From the NCBI GenBank assembly GCA_028532985.1, contig JANCIK010000008.1, positions 2,418,001 to 2,482,000 on the forward strand: a stretch of 64,000 nucleotides of DNA. Reading direction: 5' to 3'. The first letter of the stretch is position 1, and each line of letters opens with the position of its first letter. This DNA is from Stropharia rugosoannulata (lineage: Eukaryota; Basidiomycota; Agaricomycetes; Agaricales; Strophariaceae). The notes below the pieces were generated by a model. The model saw only the letters and a program-made list of their open reading frames with translations. It did not search any database and had not been told where the DNA came from. Positions 60,885 through 64,000 of this stretch are shown here, in pieces. The position numbers were made by a program, and so were the translations under genes.

Positions 60885-63730
60885 TCACAGTTTCGAAATA
60901 GACAGCTCGAAATCCGACAGCGCCTTTTGCAGGACCCGGAATACACTGGCAAATTCGCCCGAGCGATCGCGAAGCAGCCGGCCATGCACCATAAGCAGCG
61001 TGTTTACCCACAGCAGGTCGAATTCCAGATGCGGACTCTTGTCCAGATGCTCGCCCACGAAGCGAAGTAGCAGCGGCACGTACATCGGTGGGAGCTGGCG
61101 CGCTATAAGTCGGATGTCTGCGCGCGGTACGGTTTCGTACACCTTCTGTATAAGCGGTTTTTCATTCAGGCGGAACGCCATCACGAGCGCTCTAAGGTAC
61201 TCGTGCTCGCCCAACGTCTCTAGTATCGACTGCGGTGTGAGATCCAGGCTGAGGTCGAATGGATCGAAAGTGACGCTCTCATCGAGGGAGTAGATGAGAA
61301 GACCTTCAGTGGAAGCAGCCGCCCATGCCCGGCCAGTAGGCGAAAATCGAACGCACTTCGTGCGCGCTTCTTGGCGGTATTTGCGGATAGACATGTCGCC
61401 GGCACCGCGACTCGCACCGGGCAGGCTGGTATCGAGCCTGTCTTCCAGATCACTGCCATCCCTGTCGTCGATAAGATCTACGTTTATACCGGCGCTGTTG
61501 ACCTTCCTACTGTCCAAGAACTCCTGAGTACCGTCCAACGACAAATTTTCGGAGATTTGGAACTTCTTGACCATTACACCTTCGCCCTCCCTTACATCAT
61601 ACAGAACCACGTATTTGCTGTTTCCTCCAGCAAGCAAGCATGCACCGTCAGCGGTATACGCCAAGCTGTTAAACGACTTCCCGGACGCGTTGTTAGCCGC
61701 TGATACACGGTCATCGAGTTTCCGTCCACCCGAAATGTCCTTTCGACCGTCAATAACATTGTTCTGTTTGCTTTCTTGGATATCGAAGAAGGTTATTTGG
61801 CCATCCAAGGTAGAAACAGCGACTTCCTTTCCGTCCGGACGGAAAGCCAGTGCCAGGACATCAGAATTCAGAGAGAACGGCTCAACTGCACCGGATCGAC
61901 CGAAAATGTTCCATATCCGCATCGTTTTATCCCATGAACCACTGGCCAACTGGTTAGAACCCGATGGAGCAAAAGCTAGTGAGCTAACAGGCCCAGTGTG
62001 GCCAGCCATCACATCCAACAACTTTCCTGTTTGCACTGACCAAAGGAAGACTTCGAACGAATCGGTTGAACCTGCCGCAACAACTTCGCCTGATGGATCG
62101 ACAGCCAGACATGAAAACTGAACGGGTGATGGTGATGTGAATGTGCGGAAGTTGCGATATCGGATGAGATCGTAGGCACGGACAGTACCATCTAGGGACG
62201 CTGAGAAAAGCACACTGCCTTGCTTAGCGAATGCCACAGCAGAGATTGGAGCAGAATGATCTGTAAAAGTGACGAAACAGAAGCCCGAGTATGTCGACCA
62301 TACTTTGACCTTTCCATCGTCGCCGCCTGTTGCTATAGTCTGTCCGTCCGGAGCATATGCAAGCGTGTTCATATCGAAGTAATGGCCCTGTTGCTTGAGG
62401 ACGTATGATTCCGATTGCCACTCCCAAACAAGCAGTTGACCCAATTTACGTGCACCAAATGCGAGCCATTCACCGGATGGACTGATGGCTACTGAGGAGA
62501 TTTTTTCTTGGGATATACTCAAAGTGTGGATGTTTGAGAATGCAGGCATCTCCCATAGACCGAAGACACCGGTGGAGAATCCGATGACAAGCAGATTTGA
62601 GGCAGCATGGAAGGTAGAACAAACTACCTTGGTTCCAGGTTGGTTGAAGTAGTTGCGTTTGTAAATACCCCATCGCGTGTTAGCAATGCGGTGAAGCACA
62701 TCCGCAGAGGTCGATGCAACAGGTTCGTCGTGTCCCGACTCCTCATCGTCGGAGTTGTCTTTTGCTTTCCATGTAAAAACAACGCCATCTTTACTGACAG
62801 TATAAATCTGGTCAAATTTTGGGTGAAAACTTTCATATGCATTTTGGATAGGGCCTTACAGTGTTTCCATCGGCAGAAAAATATGCGCCTAGAACCGCGT
62901 CTTTATGACCAGCAAAGGTTTTTGGTCGGAAGCCTTCTACTGGGTTGAGTGTAAACAGTCGCGCTGTCATATCCCTCGACGTAGTTATGAAGCATCTATA
63001 GGAAAATAACTTAATGTTGCCAACACGGTAAGTTATCAATAACAACTCACGAAGAATCTGGTGCCCATTGTATACTCAACACATCGTCGTGATGGCCTGT
63101 GTATGTTCGATGCAAGGTAAAAGGTGCAAACTCGCGTAGGAGATGGTTCGGTGTCTTCCAAACTTGTATGTGTGATGCGTGTGTTACAGCAATGTACCTG
63201 AAGGTGGATGAACAATAGTGTTGAGCACCGACATAATCATCACCTACTGTCCGTCTGGCGAGAATTGAATATCCTTGACGGCTTTGTGAAAATTGAAATG
63301 ATGTAATACAACGCCTTTACGAGCGTTGACTAGTAGTGCTCTTCCATCTGGATTATTTCGTCAGTCAAGATGGATTGGTCCAAAATAAGCATGACTGACC
63401 GTCGTCGACGGAGATCAGTACATTCCCGTCAGGACTGAGGGCAATTGCAGCAATGTTTTTTCTGTTTTCAAACCCGAAAGTGAAGGACTTGTTGCTGTGC
63501 CAGTGTTAGCTGGCGCTCAAAAAGACGAAACACAAAATGCTCACTTCACGAGATCAAAAACCGAAACCCGGTTCCCCACTGGACTGTACAGCGAGTTTCC
63601 ATCGCGCGTAAATAGGATGTTGCCTTGCTTATAGACTGTGCCGCATATGTTTGAAAACTACTAGTTAGATGAGAAGGAGCGCCTCGAACTATGCATACGG
63701 ACAAGACTTCACCTTGTAGTTGGCCTTCAT
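60885..63730 (-). CDS. PWP2: PWP2, WD40 protein of the small-subunit processome
   Basis: Exon 1 (63730) begins MKANYK and is joined to FSNICGTVYKQGNILF and SLYSPVGNRVSVFDL, the standard PWP2 N-terminus. Short exons then give NKSFTFGFENRKNIAAIALS, GRALLVNARKGVVLHHFNFH, IQVWKTPNHLLREFAPF, TSRDMTARLFTLNPVEGF and DGVVFTWKAKDN. One long exon (to 60885) carries the second WD40 propeller, with blocks such as GGDDGKVKVWSTYSGFCFVT and LASGSWDKTMRIWNIFG. It also carries the C-terminal helical domain (YLRALVMAFRLNEKPLIQKV, then LLLRFVGEHLDKSPHLEFDL). PWP2 is a UTP-B subunit that acts in 18S rRNA maturation in the nucleolus. The TGA at 60885 overlaps a possible GTGAGT donor, so a short further exon cannot be excluded. 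Confidence 0.95.
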
Positions 63731-64000
63731 CTTTTTATTGCACAGCCACTACAAATCATTTCTTCAAGCGCGTTCTGAATATGATTACGTAATGTTTTTT
63801 TTCGGCGCTTGCTTAGTTTCCCGGCGGTCTTCGCTGGAAACACAGGCAAGTATATGCTCTCAATTCTACCTTACTTACGTCAATATTATTTTTTATATCT
63901 AAAAGGCATGCCGAAGTTGAGTAAAATCAATTTCGCTAGCATATAAAATTGTAGCTAAAAATAACCTGCTGTCTAGTCACGTGATGCAGTTGCACTGGGC

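Noticed and set aside
61567..62121. 184-residue plus-strand open frame
   Set aside because: Shadow of PWP2 WD40 repeats on the minus strand.

Overview
This 64-kb window is nuclear DNA of a filamentous fungus, most likely a mushroom-forming basidiomycete (Agaricomycetes). The reasons are densely intron-split genes with very short GT-AG introns (about 45-60 nt), an intron-bearing tRNA-Leu, an Agaricomycete-type sesquiterpene synthase, F-box/LRR-like proteins, a HET-domain gene, and fungal orthologues of EXO1, PWP2, MAK5, PIG-P, MIX17 and mL45. Most coding regions are broken into several frames, so the gene spans here were rebuilt by joining exons at plausible splice sites and checking that the reading phase is kept.

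Layout. 0-2.5 kb: 3'-truncated HET-domain gene (minus) and tRNA-Leu(AAG) (minus). 2.9-8.7 kb: a multi-RRM RNA-binding protein (minus) diverging from a RAD51 paralogue with degenerate Walker motifs (plus), then an alpha/beta hydrolase (plus). 9.5-15.2 kb: 5-formyltetrahydrofolate cyclo-ligase (minus), a two-finger C2H2 regulator (plus) and PIG-P/GPI19 (plus). 15.4-20.8 kb: exonuclease 1 (minus, with an MCB-like palindrome upstream) and a membrane-anchored alpha/beta hydrolase (minus). 21.0-25.3 kb: an F-box/LRR-like protein, then a divergent mitochondrial pair, MIX17 (minus) and mL45/MBA1-like (plus), sharing a 184-bp promoter.

25.3-32.3 kb is accessory and gene-poor. It holds a cluster of TCCACCCG motifs, each followed by a small hairpin, and a lone sesquiterpene synthase (minus). 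32.3-44.4 kb returns to genes on the plus strand: an MFS transporter with a very long cytosolic loop, an F-box-like protein, the DEAD-box helicase MAK5 and an O-fucosyltransferase-like type II membrane protein. One small unidentified gene candidate lies on the minus strand upstream of MAK5. 44.4-60.9 kb is almost gene-free: first a block rich in hexanucleotide repeats, then a small W-rich protein gene, then about 11 kb in which no gene could be supported. The window ends with the ribosome-biogenesis WD40 protein PWP2 (minus).

The genes do not form one pathway. Themes that recur are DNA repair (RAD51 paralogue, EXO1), ribosome biogenesis (MAK5, PWP2), mitochondrial function (MIX17, mL45) and secretory-pathway glycosylation (PIG-P, O-fucosyltransferase-like). 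No CRISPR array, rRNA gene or intact transposon was seen. The best candidates for something undescribed are the hairpin-tagged TCCACCCG cluster, the RAD51 paralogue lacking both ATPase signatures, and the small gene candidate at 38.6-39.0 kb.
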